A program made the position numbers and the translations under genes. From contig NC_061062.1 of the NCBI RefSeq assembly GCF_021917145.1, forward strand, positions 6,468,160 through 6,532,159: DNA of 64,000 nucleotides. Direction: 5' to 3'. Of this stretch, positions 1 through 14,147 are shown in pieces; the stretch's first letter is position 1, and each line of letters begins with the position of its first letter. The notes beneath the pieces were generated by a model, which saw only the letters and a program-made list of their open reading frames with translations, made no database searches and was not told the DNA's origin. This DNA comes from Hypomesus transpacificus. Its lineage: Eukaryota; Chordata; Actinopteri; Osmeriformes; Osmeridae.

Positions 1-448
1 CCCCTGCACCCTGCCAGGCCCAGGCTCTCTGGACCCTGAGTCTCCAGACACAGCCCCCCTTGCCTCAGGATACTGGACACTGCACCCTGCTCTGGGATCC
101 TGGGGGCAGGAGAGGACAGGAGAGGAGGAGAGGAGAGGAGGAGGAGAGGAGGAGGATGGCTCGTTATAATACAATAGACCGGATGTAGAGCAGTAATCTG
201 CTCCTCAATCTTTCTGTTCAATCTGTTGCCGGAGGAACATGCATAACAACAACAACAGCCACACTAATTTTCCAACAGCACCAGGCAGGTGTACCTAATT
301 ACCACAGAAACAATCTGTCTCTTATAAATAGACCTGCTCTAAAACCAGACCCATCTTATAAAACATTTTCATGTTGCACTTTCGATATGACGCTGCTCTA
401 TGTTATATTGGATTTATTGGAGTGTTATTGTTCCAATGTAGGTGCCTG

Positions 449-626
449 GTAGCTGACATGTGGATACTCTGCACTGTGCCTGGTAAATAAAGACCATTCC
501 TTGACTCTGACCACCGACATACCGTGAGACCCTGCACTTCTGATCCCTGATCTTCTACTGTACTTTCTATCGGTACTATTTCTATTTCTGGTTGGGATAA
601 AAGCGTCCGCTAAATGAATAAATGGT
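449..626 (+). repeat. SINE-like element
   Basis: Contains TGCCTGGTAGCTGACATG, CATTCCTTGACTCTGACCAC and the tail GATAAAAGCGTCCGCTAAATGA. Copies of the same order occur at 44935-45137, 48757-48943 and 50735-50855. It lies downstream of the last visible GALNT16 exon. Confidence 0.65.
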
Positions 627-659
627 AGAATGTTGTCCAGGGTAAGTGTGAGCCCTCAC

Positions 660-3600
660 CTCAGCTCAGGGTAAACGTTCTCCATATACCAGCGGAAGGA
701 CTTGCAGTTCAGCTTGCGTCGCAACATCATTCGATCTGCAATGCTGCATGAGAGAGGGAACCACAAACGACAAACGTGAAGACGGACGAGGAGAGAGAGA
801 AGAAAAGAGGTGAGGAGAAAAGAGGAGCGAATAGAAGAAAAAAGAGAGGAGAGGAGAGAGAAGAGAGAGAGAATAGAAGAAAAGACAAGAAGAAGAAGAA
901 GAAGAAGGAGAGAGAGACAGAGAGAGAGAGACAGAGGGCGAGAAGGACAACTATGAGAACCTCCCTCACAACTAGACATTTTAAGCTCATTCGACAGTGT
1001 TACATTGCAACACAGACTGTTCCATGACTCTGACCTCTGGTACACAGCTAGAACTATGCACTTCATTATCTCCTGAACTTTCTAAATGCACTACTTGTGA
1101 GTCTCTTTTGATAAAAACCCTCTTCTAATGTAACCCAGTTCAACCGGTAAAACTCAGTATAAATACCGCCCACCCGCACCACTGAATGGCTATTTTCTTC
1201 GGTGGAGTAGCTGGCAGTGTTTATATAAGGTGGTCAGTTGCATGGGTGAGTCAGAGGACCCTGGTTTGATCCCCGGAGAGGGTGAGAGAGGAAGGAAGTG
1301 ACACTGCGGAGCGACGCCGTGACGGGGCTCCAGAGAATAACGTGTGGAGGATAAGAGTGACTGACACCTGGTCACAGTAGAAGATAATACCGAGGTGGAG
1401 AAGGGGGACTGACCTGCCGAAGGCCTTGCCCTGAGCAGAGGGTCTGGCTGAGTAGTAGTACTGCTTATACTCATCCATCCACACCTCTGCTGCTCTCCTC
1501 GTGTTCCTACACACACACACACACACACAGAGATACACGCAGACGCACACACACACACAGATACACAAAGAAAGTTGTCAGGTCCAGCAATAACACAGCA
1601 GTAGATTGTGCTCTGTAATAATAACAGCCCATCTTCCTGCTAAGGGTAAGGCTCACTTGATATAGGTGAGGGCGTTGCCCTCTGGGAAGTCGTAGGGGTG
1701 GCGCTTCCTGAAGACGTGTCCCACTCTGCTGCAGGGCAGGATCTCCAGGCTGCCCCCACACATCCACACCCGGAACGACAGCTCTGGAGGCACACACACA
1801 GAGGAACGGAAACACACAGACACAGAGGTAAGTGATCACACACACACACACAGCATTAAGGGATCACACACACACAGAGGTAAGCAAATACACACACACA
1901 CAGAGCATTAACGGATCACACACACAGCATTAAGGGATCACACACACACACACAGAGGTAAGTGATCACACGCACACAGCATTAAGGGATCACACACACA
2001 CAGAGGTAAGCAAATACACACACACACAGAAGCACATGGAAACACACATGCATAGACACAAACGCATGCGCACACACACACTTATCTTTACTATCCCTGT
2101 AGAGCACTTAGCTCTGTACCCACATCCACCTGGTACAGAGTTAAACACCCTGCCCAGATACTACAGGAGAGGAGAGGGAGGGAGGGGGGTAGAGGAGAGG
2201 AACGGAGAGAAGAGGAAAGGAGTGGAGAGGGCAGAGCTCTCTAACTTCCTGTGTACTGCAGCAGCTCTGAACCGTCTAGCTCGACACCTGGAGGACGTCT
2301 CACCAAAGTTCTCCCCCCCCCAGATGTCCATGTGGGTGTCATACTGCCCCAGGTGGTTGAACCAGCTCTTGTCCATGACGAAGATGCCCCCGGCAATCAC
2401 CGGAGTCCTGCGCGCAAGCAAGGTTAAAGGTCAACCTTCAGAGGTCAGACACGAGGACACGCTAGCAGGGCAGCTGGGAGAGACTGGTAGCACAGCTCTT
2501 CCTGATTGGTTCAAAGTCCCAACATGGGGGACTGGGAGGAGCCAGAGGCAGTATAGCTTTACCTGATTGGCTGCGTGGGGTCACTCCTCGCCATCTTCTG
2601 CTCTATGGGAATCTGCTCCCATTTGAAGTGTAAACTCCAGTCAAACCCTGGGAAGATGGGAAGAATGGAGAGAGAGAGAATGAGAGAGAGAGGCAGAGAC
2701 CGATGATCATGGTACAGAGAGAAGAAGGGTGGTCTAATGCTGTGTGTGTGAGTGTTTGTGCCTGTGTATACGTGTGTGTAAGTGTGTGTAAGTCGCTCTG
2801 GATAAGAGTGTCTGCTAAATGACAAAAAATGTGTGTGTTCGTGTGTGTGCGTGTGTGTGTGTGTGTGGTGATGCAGCACTCACCTCCTCTCAGGTCTGCT
2901 GAGGCGGCCAGGTAGGCAAAGTTGTCCAGGCTGATGACATCGATGATGGGGCTGACCACCCGGGTGTGGTCCTGGGGAGGAAACAGGGACACAGGAAAAA
3001 GGAACCGGGTTCAGATAACAGGAACCAGGAGCCAGGAGACCAGGGTTAGTTACACAGCATCTCAACACTGACACGCTGCACGCTTCAATCCACACATCTC
3101 ATCACCAGCAGTGTTGACCAGTGTCAGAGATGGTAGGAGGCCCTGGGCTGAGGGAGAGAGGAATTGGGCGGCCGGATGGGAGGGAGGGAGGGGACCATGG
3201 AGAGGGAGCTGGAGGGACAGAGTGAGTGACACATACATACACATGTACACCCCAACATTGTACTTCTTGTCCCTCAACTCTCCAGGCTTCAAAGGACCTC
3301 TCTGTAGGATCACTCCTCCAGAGAGTCGCACTGACAGGGCGGGGGGGCTGGGGGACACTTATACACCGAATGCTGAACGTGTATGTATGTGTGTGTGGGG
3401 GGGGGCTGTGTGTGTGTGGGGGGCTGTGTGTGTGTATGTTTCTGTGTGTGTGTGTGTGTGGGGTGGGGGGGGGTAAGTGTGTGTGTGTGTTTGTGTTCAC
3501 ACAAAGTTGATCTTACAACTGAAAAATCCAAAGGCCTGTTTCCAGTTAGAGGTATCTCTATTTGTACAGCGATTGAACCCGTGGTGAACTGTGTGTTCTC

Positions 3601-4150
3601 TGCATCATAAGTGTGTGGGGGGGGGAAAGTGGAACAGCACTTTGCCAAAGAGCTTTGGGAAGCGGCACTTCCAACAGCTTGAACCAATAATCATTTTATG
3701 GAGTTTTTAATGAGTCACTCTAATCCCTCCGAGAAAAGAGGACACTGTACATTTCCAAAATGGATCTGAATGATGATCATATCTCTTTTTCTCCCTCCCT
3801 CCCTCCCTCTCTCTCCCTCTCGTTCTCTCTTGTTCTCCAGTGAGGTCACTTCCTGACCCTGTGTCTCATCCCTGGGGTCAGGGCGTGAGAGCAAGAGGAG
3901 AGAGAGAAAAAGAGAGAGGGAGAGCAAGAAAGAGAGGAGAAAAAGCATTGAACGTGTGTGAGTGAGTGTGTGTGTGAGTTTGAGAGCCAGCACAGGGCTG
4001 GGGGGGAGGTCGTGAGTGTGTTTGTTGTTCCTACCAGCGTGTCAGATTCTTTCAGCACCTCCCTACAAAGAGACCCAGGTCAGAAACATTAGCCTGGGAG
4101 TACTCTGTGAGCTGTGTGTGTGTGTGTGTATGTGTGTGTGTGTATGTCTG

Positions 4151-4222
<72 letters not shown>

Positions 4223-4847
4223 GGGGGGCTCTGAAGGGCTGTCAGACAGACGGGTGATAACAGAGCTTGGTGAGTCAGAACCAGGGAGAGAGGAGGAACT
4301 GATAAAGAGAGGATGGAGATTGAGAAAGAAAGAGAGAGAAAGGGAGAGAGAGACAGAGAGAGATGAGAAGAGAGGAGAGGAGGAGGGGGGAGGTTTAGGT
4401 CAAATAAAACTGATGCTGAGACGGATGAGGGGGAGCCAAACGAGTTCCAGTGAAGTAAAAAAGAAAAGCGATGTGGAGGAGACAGAGGGGGCTAAGAGAG
4501 AGGGAGAGAGACTAATGAGGCAGAGGAGACAGGACAGTGCTGGGGGGGGGGGGGGCGGGGGGGGGGGGGCGGGGGGGGGGGCGGGGGGGGGGGCGGGGGG
4601 GGCCACAGCTGTCAGGGTCACAGATGACTCGGGGAAAAGATATAAACAGGAACTCTGGCTATCATTCGTTAGTGAGGTTTACAATTTAGAGGGAGATAGA
4701 CAGGGAGAGACGAGGAGGAGAGAGTAAGAATGAGTGAGGAAGGAGGGAGGGAGACAAGGAGAATGAGTGAAGGCAGAGAAAGGGACAGAGAGAGGGAGGA
4801 GGGTTTAGAGAGAGAGAGTAGAGGGGAAAACACAGAGAGAGAGAGAG

Positions 4848-4878
<31 letters not shown>

Positions 4879-4883
4879 AGGGG

Positions 4884-4967
<84 letters not shown>

Positions 4968-7900
4968 GAAACAGAGAGAGAGACAGAGAGAGAGTGTGTC
5001 TGTAGAGGAAAGCTACAAATAACTTATGCATAACTGAATTCGGCCAATTCCCGCTTCTACTTAATACCCAAGAAAGAGCAATGCAATTTTCCCATCATTT
5101 TTGTGACCCCCGCTTCTATGGCCCCCAAGCCTTGACCTACCAGAGGGACACACAGCCTCACAGCCCTCAGACAGCTGGTCCTGTACCGGGCGTGACTACT
5201 ACTCAGGGAGCCCCAGAAACAGACAGCCCTGCTAACAGCCTGGCCGTAGAAACAGACAGCCCAGCTAACAGCCTGGCCCCAGAAACAGACAGCCCTGCTA
5301 ACAGGCTGGCCCCAGAAACAGACAGCCCTGCTAACAGCCTGGCCGTAGAAACAGACAGCCCAGCTAACAGCCTGGCCGTAGAAACAGACAGCCCTGCTAA
5401 CAGCCTGGCCTTAGAAACAGACAGCCCAGCTAACAGCCTGGCCGTAGAAACAGGCTGTCACATGCAGACCTGGCTACCCAGGAAGGAGAGGCTGTGCTCT
5501 CTCTTCTCACAGGGAGAGGTGGAGACAGAGCTCCATTTCCTCACCAAATGTAATCTTTATCAAGAAATTCAAACAACGCACTTCCCCCCCAAATGATAAA
5601 CACATTTTTACAAATAGGGAGAAAATAGTTTATTTAGTTGAAAACAAGCCCAACTGTGTAATTTTGGCAGCAACGTTTGTAGCAGCCTCCCATGACCTTA
5701 GGGACAGCCAGTGGAACACGGTATAATGCGTATGACATAAACATGTTTTATTATTTATTTTCTTTAAATCCCCTTTTCTGCGGTTCTATTTACACTACGT
5801 AATGACTCATTGGCTGTACAGTGTCTGTTCGTATACGTGTATTTATGTATGATCAGTGTATGTGTGTATGTACAGTATGTCTATATATGTACATACAGTG
5901 CCCTCCAAAAGTATTGGAACAGTGAGGCGAATTCCTTTATTTTTGCTGTAGACTGAAAACATTTGGGCTTGACATCAAATAATGAACGTGAGACCAGAGA
6001 TCAACGTTTCAGCTTTTATTTCCAGGTATTTACATCAGGATCTGATGCACAACTAAGAAAATATCAAATTTTGTTTGAATCCACCCATTTGTCATGTGAG
6101 AAAAAGTATTGGAACAGATATACTTAAAACATATTTAAGTGAATAAGACTTAATATTTAGTTGCAAATCCTTTGCTTTCAATAACTGCAGCAAGTCTGTG
6201 ACCCATTGACGTCACCAAACTTTTGCATTCTTCCTTTTTGATGCTTTCCCAGGCTTTCACTGCAGCCTCTTTCAGTTGTTGTTTGTTTTGTGGGGTTCCT
6301 CCCTTCAGTCTCCTCTTAAGCAGGTAAAATGCATGCTCTATAGGGTTTAAGTCTGGAGATTGACTTGGCCAGTCTAATACCTTCCATTTCTTGCCCCTGA
6401 TGAACTCCTTTGTTGTTTTGGCAGTGTGTTTTGGGTCGTTATCTTGCTGCATGATGAAGGCTCTGCCAATCAGTTTGGTTGCATCTTTCCTTAAATTGGC
6501 AGACAAAATGTTTCTGTAGACTTCCGAGTTCATTTTGCTGCTGCCATCATGTGTTACATCCTCAATGAAGATTAATGAGCCCGTCCTAGAAGAAGCCATG
6601 CAAGCCCAAGCCATGACATTACCTAGAATATGCCCTCTGGCACCCAGAATATTTCTATTAGCCGCTGCTTAACCCCAAATACAGCTCTGGAACTGGCTAG
6701 TATTCTACCCGCTGCACTAGAAGCACTTGATGTCCCGAATAAATCATTAAATGCTAAAACAAGGGATCTGAATTTGGTTCTTCAGCAATCCCTAGATTCT
6801 GTTGCTCCACTCAAACCAAGGAAAAGAATAGACAAGAAACTGGCTCCATGGTATTCAGAGGAAACCCGCACTCTCAAGAGGTCCACTAGAAAATTAGAGC
6901 GTAAGTGGCGTACCACTAAATTGGAGGTTTTCCGCCTGGCCTGGAAGGACAGCCAAATAGAGTACAAGCAAGTCCTCATCAGGTCCAGATCAGAATATTT
7001 CTCTAAGTTGATTAGTAAGAACAAACACAACACTAAGTTCCTATTTGATACTGTTGCAAAACTCACTAAGAAAAGTACACTCTGTGTTAGTTCAGATCTC
7101 TCTCCCAATGATTTCTTAGATTTCTTTGACCAAAAAATCTATGCAATAAGGGACAAACTACAGACTAGTCCTGGAGGAGTGGCCATCAACACTGATTTTC
7201 CCTCTGTACCCAGCATTCTGCATGTTGAGACTCTCACTCACTTTAACCCTATTTCTATGGAAGCATTCATCAAGCTGATAGATTCCTCGAAACCCACTAG
7301 CTGCCTTCTCGATCCCCTCCCTGCCAAACTTTGTAGGGAACTTCTCCATATTATTGGACCGCCCATGCTTAGTATTATTAATGAATCTCTTGTAACTGGA
7401 CAAGTCCCTGACGATTTCAAACAAGCTATTATCAAGCCCCTTCTTAAAAAACCAAACCTGGATCCAGGTTGTCTTAGCAATTACAGGCCCATTTCAAATT
7501 TGCCATCTCTCTCCAAAATTTTGGAAAAAGCTGTGGCAAAACAGCTCACTGAGCACCTCTCCTCAAATTAGCTCTATGAACCTCTCCAGTCTGGATTTCG
7601 TCTTCACCACAGCACTGAAACTGCATTAGCCAAGGTAGTCAATGATCTATTATTAGCCTCTGACGCGGGCTTTAGCTCTGTCCTTGTTCTTCTAGACCTA
7701 AGTGCAGCTTTTGACACTGTAGATCATGAGATTCTCCTGGAACGTATGGAGAACTATGTTGGGATTTCTGGTACTTCACTTCAGTGGTTCAGATCGTATC
7801 TATCTGATAGATCACAATATGTCCACTATGATGGTTGCTCATCCAGGAGCTCCATTGTAAAATACGGAGTACCACAGGGTTCAGTTTTAGGCCCTCTGTT

Positions 7901-10813
7901 ATTTTCACTCTATATGTTGCCTTTAGGAAACATAATTAGAAGTTTTGGGGTAGATTTTCACTGCTATGCAGATGATACTCAGCTATACATGTCTATAAAG
8001 CCGGGAGAATTTCCACATGCTATGGAAACCTGTGTTTCCGGGTTGAAAACTTGGATAACTGCAAATTTCCTTCTTCTTAATTCGGATAAAACCGAGGTTC
8101 AAATTTTTGGTCCGAAAAAACACCGAAATAATTTATCCCATCTAACCTTAGACTTAGACGGCGTCAAAGTATCTCAAAGCCAGCTGGTAAAAAATCTGGG
8201 AGTCACAATGGACCCAGACCTTTCATTTGAGTACCATATTAAGCAAATCACCAGAACAGCATTTTTCCATCTACGTAATATTGCCAAAATACGAAAATTC
8301 CTCTCAAAGGATGATGCTGAAAAACTAATACATGCTTTTGTTACGTCCCGATTGGACTACTGCAATGTGTTGTTCTCTGGCCTCCCAATTACCTACCTAA
8401 AAAACTTACAGCGGGTGCAAAATGCTGCTGCTAGACTATTGACTAAAACTAGAAAGTTTGATCATATAACATCGACTCTTATCTCTTTACACTGGCTCCC
8501 TATCCAAGCCAGAGCTGATTTCAAAGTTCTACTACTAACTTACAAATCTCTGCATGGATTGGCACCACTGTACCTCTCCGGTCTCCTTGCACCCTATTGC
8601 CCCGCAAGGTCTCTAAGATCTCAAAATGCCGGCTATCTGGTAATACCCAAAGTTAAGAAAAAAACTGCTGGAGGTAGGGCGTTCTCATATAGAGCACCTC
8701 TTCTTTGGAACAAATTACCCATCTCAATTAAGGAAGCTGATACTGTCTCGACATTTAAAACTAGATTAAAAACGTTCTTGTTTAGTCAATTCTATGATTG
8801 TTAAAGGGAAGTATGTGTGTACTTTCTATGTAAACCTGGGATGTGTGCTTGCCTATGTGTGTATCACATGTAACTTTTAAATTTTAATTATAGCTTATGT
8901 TCACATTGCCCAGCTAGATGTTACAAATAAAGTAAACCTGTTACTGTATATTGTTAGTATTATTATTATTATAGTTCCGTTGCTGTATATTGTTACTGTT
9001 ATAGTTTTTATTACTAGTTGGAGACAACGGGGGACTGGCTGTTTTCATCTTTATTCGTATAAGTATAACCTACTTTAGAGTTCTTTCCCCTGGAACAGAG
9101 TTCATGTTCCAACTGAGGGGGGCTGTCGTTGTTTTGGTGTGTGGGGCTGCATCAAATACCCTTTTTGCTCTGTTAAATTGCTGCACTAGTCCACACTTGA
9201 CCGGTGGGGATCTCATTCTATTTTGACTGTAACTGTTAGCTGCTCCTGGCATTCTCTAATCCCTGCTCTCCTCTCTGTCCCCCCCCCACACATTCCCTGT
9301 GGTGTGGGGGGTTTGAGCTGTCAGGACCTGCTTGGTCGTCGGTCTGCCAACGCTGAACCAGGTCGTCACCCGGAATCCAGTCTCCATGACGGCCAACAGC
9401 GAGTTTCCCGGTCCCATCCAACGTCTATAAAGCCGAACAATGGATTTTGGTGTTTCAAAACCCATTGACACTGTATGACTATGTTTAGCTTGTGTTCTGC
9501 TCCTCTCTCTTACCAACCGTCTCTGGAGGAGGGGATCCCTCTCTGAATTGCTCCTCCCAAGGTTTCTTCCATTTTTTCTCCCGGTGGGAGTTTTTCTGGG
9601 AGTTTTTCCTTGTCTTCCTTGAGGGTTTAGGTTGGTTGAGGGGCAGTTCTATGGGCGCATGTGAAGCCCTCTGTGACATGCTTGCGTGTAAAAAGGGCTA
9701 TACAAATAAATTTGATTTGATTTGATACCTCCACCATGTTTCACAGATGAGCTTGTGTGTTTGGGATCATGAGCAGTTCCTTTCTTTCTCCAAACTTTAG
9801 CCTTTCCATCACTTTGGTAAAAGTTAATCTTTGTCTCATCAGTCCATAAAACTTTGTCCCAGAATTTTTGAGGTTCATCTCTGTACTTTTTGGCAAATTC
9901 CAGCCTGGCCTTCCTATTCTTCTTGCTAATGAGTGGTTTGCATCTTCTGGTGTAGCCCTTGTACTTTTGTTCATGAAGTCTTCTGCGAACAGTAGATAGT
10001 GATACCTTCACTCCTGCCATCTGGAGGTTGTTGCTGATCTCACTAACAGTTGTTTTAGGGTCTTTCTTTACAGCTCTCACAATGTTTCTGTCATCAACTG
10101 CTGATGTTTTCCTTGGTCTACCTGTTCGACGTCTGTTACTTAGTACACCAGTAGTTTTCTTCTTCTTCAGGACATTCCAAATGGTTGTACTGGCTATGGC
10201 CAATGTTTCTGCAATGGCTCTGATTGATTTTCCATCTTCTCTAAGACTCACAATTGCTTGTTTTTCACCCAAAGACAGCGCTCCGGTTTTCATGTTGTTT
10301 TCACCTCTGAATACAGTCTGCATAGACAAAACCTATCTTACCCAATCTGAACCTGAGTGTAGACATTCAGTGGTATTTATTGATTGAATAATGTATGTAA
10401 TAGGACACACCTGGGCAACAAAACACACCTGTCAGTCATATGTTCCAATACTTTTGCTCACGTGACAAATGGGTGGGTTCGAACAAAAAGGTGATATTTT
10501 CTAATTTGTGCATCAGATCCTGATGTAAATATCTGGAAATAAAAGCTGAAACGTTGATCTCTGGTTTCACATTCATCGTTTGATGTCAAGCCCAAATGTT
10601 TTCAGTCTACAGCAAAAATAAAGGAATTGGCCTCACTGTTCCAATACTTTTGGAGGGCACTGTATACACTGTTTATGTCAAAGAACATGTATGTTTGTAT
10701 GTGTGTTGTATGTGTGTTGTATGCAAGTCTGCTGGACAGTATGTTGGCCAAAGCGGGCAGAGAAAAGAGAGTGTGTGTGCATGTGTGCGTGTGTGTACAT
10801 GTGTGTGCGTGTG

Positions 10814-10846
<33 letters not shown>

Positions 10847-13020
10847 AGAGCTATAATTGCAGAGTGTGAGAGACATACCTGCTTGACCCTCTGGAGCATG
10901 GGCTGCAGCCAGTCAGTGTTGACCTCACAGTGGCTGTCCAGGAAGGTGAGCACAGGGGCCGAGGCAGCGCCCGCACCACGCACCCTGGAGCGGATCAGCC
11001 CTGGGGGGAGGGGGGGGGAGTGTGGAGAGAGTGACGGAGGAGAGGAGAGAGGAAGGCGGAGGAGAGGGGAGTGTTGGGGGGGAAGTACACGTACTGTTCC
11101 AGCTTATAAAGCTCAGCTTTGTCAAATAAACTATGATGTAATAAGATGTTGCAACAATGTTCATGTAAATCAATTCTTCTCCTTTGCCTAAAGATCTAAC
11201 TTGTTCTTCTAGCATTCTGATCTCCACCGACATCCTTGCTCCCTCCTCCCTCTCTCTCTCCCTCTTTCCCTCACCCTCTCCTTCCTTCCTTACCTCCCTC
11301 CTCCTCTCCTTCTCTCTTCCCTGTCCTCATCCCCTCTCTCTCTCTCGCTCTCTCTCTCTCTCTCCCTCCTACCCTCCCTGTCCCTTTTGTCCTTCTCCCT
11401 CCCCTCCCCTGGCTCCTCCCTCCCTCTCTTGGCCCCTCCCCCCCTCTCTTGGCTCCTCCCCCCTCCCTTGGCTCCTCCCCTCCTCACCTTCTCTTCGTCC
11501 GTTCCTCAGGCAGTGCACCTTGGGAATCTGAGAGAGCAGCTGGCAGTCATCAGCTGCAGGAGCAGAGGCGATCACGTTAGAGATACACACACACGCATGC
11601 ACACACAAACACACACACATACACATGTACTCAGTCACTAACACACATGCACTTACACACACACACTAACGTACACACGCTCTCACACAGACATGCACAT
11701 GTACTCACACACATACACCTGCACTCACATGCACACACACACACTCATTGACACACATATTCACTAACACAAACATACGTAAACAAACACACACACACAA
11801 ATACTCCAAATCAAATGCTTAAAATAACACATCTTAAAATCATACACTTTTCTCAACCACTGTACTACAGTAACACCAATCAGACACCAATCGGCTCTTC
11901 GACCAACGGCAACACAAGACGTTGATCTGTCATCTGACTGGATAGCTGAGAGGAGAGCCTTTCTCTACCCCACACACACACGTGCGCACACACATACATC
12001 CACGTGCGCACACACTCCAATCCCCACACCCTGAAGAGAGCAGGATTAGGAGCAGGGTCGACATTGACACAAACTCACATGTGTGAGCTATCCCTTTGTG
12101 TGTGTGTGTGTGTGGGGGGGGGTGATATGTTCAAGAGGATTTGTGTATGGGTGTTTGTGTGCGTGCGCGACAGTGTTTGTGTGTATTCCAGTGATGGTGA
12201 CCCTCAGAAGGGGACAGCTGGAGTGTGTGTGTTATTTAGATGTTCACTACTCAGACAGAGGCCGTGGCAGCACACAGCCACCAAGCAGATGTTGCATACT
12301 TTTAACAAGTAAGCTTGTGTGTTATGGTGTGAGTGTGCTCGCGTGTGTGTGTGTGTACTGTAAGTGTGTGTGTGTGTGTGCTCTAATGGTCACATGGTTC
12401 CATCCCTCCCAGATCCTGGTTGTGATTGAGGACAGTCCTTTTCTAATTAAGGAGAACATTACAGTAACAGGATTACAGAGAGACTGGACATCCCTGTGCC
12501 GTCACTGACCGACTCCCTGACACACACGCACACGTCACGCATGCACACAACCAACCACACACACACACATGCATATACCCACACCACACACACACCAGCC
12601 CAGGTTTCCTCTAAGTCTGTCTGCCAGTACAACCCTGGAGAGAGAGGAGGGGGGAGGGGGGGGGGGGGGGGGGGGGGGGAATAGGGGAATAGGGGATGGG
12701 GGGTCCTGTCTCCTCTAATGCTCGTCCTAGCAGGCCCTTGGCAGAGACACACACGTACCAACCACACACACCACACACAAACTCACCACATACACACACA
12801 TCTAAACATACACACACACACTCACCACATACACGCACGTATAAACATACACACACACACGCACACATACACATACATACACACACACATAAACATACAT
12901 ACACACACATACACGCCACACACACCTGCAAATAGGAGAAGTGAAGCATTAGACCCTAACACACCTCCTGCTGCTTAGCCCCCAGGTACTGTAGGAGTGT
13001 GGGTCAGTTTTGTGTGTGTA

Positions 13021-13111
<91 letters not shown>

Positions 13112-14091
13112 GAGAGACAGAGAGAGAGACAGAGAGAGAAACAGAGAGAGAGACAGAGAGAGAGTGTGTCTGTGTTTGTGTGTGTGTGTGTGTGTGTGTG
13201 CGTGTGTGTGACTGTGTATTTTACAGCGCAGAGGTGACCGTGACACTGCATGGTTTTACTGTAATGGGATGTGTGTATATGTGGTGTGTGTAAGGTGTGT
13301 ATGTATTTATGATTGTGTGTATATGTGCAAAACAGAGCGAGAATGTGTGTGAGAGAAACAGTGTGTGTACAGAGGGTGTGTGTGTGTGTGTGTGTGTCTG
13401 TGTGTGTGAGAGAGTGAATCCAGATGACCCCTGGTGCTGATCAGAGGGGTGTGTCTGATGAGCTCATAGAACCATGCATGGAGCTCCTATTGCAGAACAA
13501 GCAAGTCACCTCCAGCATGGCCAGTGAGTATGACTCATGCTTTCTGACAGCTTCAATTTGATTAATAATAAAGAAAATATTATTGTATTCGTTATTATAA
13601 TTGTATATGATAGTAATACTGTGGTTTTGTTGGCAGACGCTTTTATCCAAAGAGAGGACCAAAACCTGCAACCTCTTGATCTGCAGTCAAATGCTCTAAC
13701 CAAGGAGCTGTACCCAATGGAGATGACCAACACCAATACCAGTGTGGTAACATTCCAGATGTTTTTGTTGACAGTTTGTTTATCTCACTTGTTCTCCTTC
13801 CACCTCTCTCAATCTCCATCAGCCATTCAAAGAGCATAGAAAGACCAATCAGCCAATCACAGAGCAAAGGAGGAACAATCAGTCAATCACAGAAGGCAGG
13901 AACTCACGGTCAGAGCTGAAGTCGTCGATGAGGATGATCTCCTGGATCAGGGGGGCGGGACTACGCATGAGAACACTGAGAAGGGGGGTAGAAGGTGGGG
14001 GGCAGAGGGAGAGAGACAGAGAGAGGGAGGAAGAGGGGGACGAAGGGTAGGATCGGGTGGAAAGAGAAGGAAGGGAATGAGAGAGAGAAAG

Positions 14092-14147
<56 letters not shown>

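Larger units (their letters stand above)
5896..10662 (-). mobile_element. Tc1/mariner transposon, split by an L2 insertion
   Basis: Inverted repeats of about 220 bp (5896-6120 and 10437-10662) begin CAGTGCCCTCCAAAAGTATT and are flanked by TA on both sides (5894-5895, 10663-10664), the Tc1 target duplication. Each end carries an outer and an inner copy of AGTATTGGAACA, an IR/DR arrangement like that of fish Tc1 elements. The transposase lies on the minus strand. Without the insert (6624-9726) the element would be about 1.66 kb, normal for Tc1. It sits in GALNT16 intron 6 in the same orientation as the gene. Confidence 0.95.

Noticed and set aside
1..659. Remaining GALNT16 lectin-domain exon
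   Set aside because: No minus-strand segment resembles the expected VPVKEALPG start or a QxW lectin motif. The interval is repeat (449-626) and plain intron.
4107..5031. ORFs of Arg/Glu or Ser/Leu repeats
   Set aside because: Translations of GT/GA/G simple repeats.
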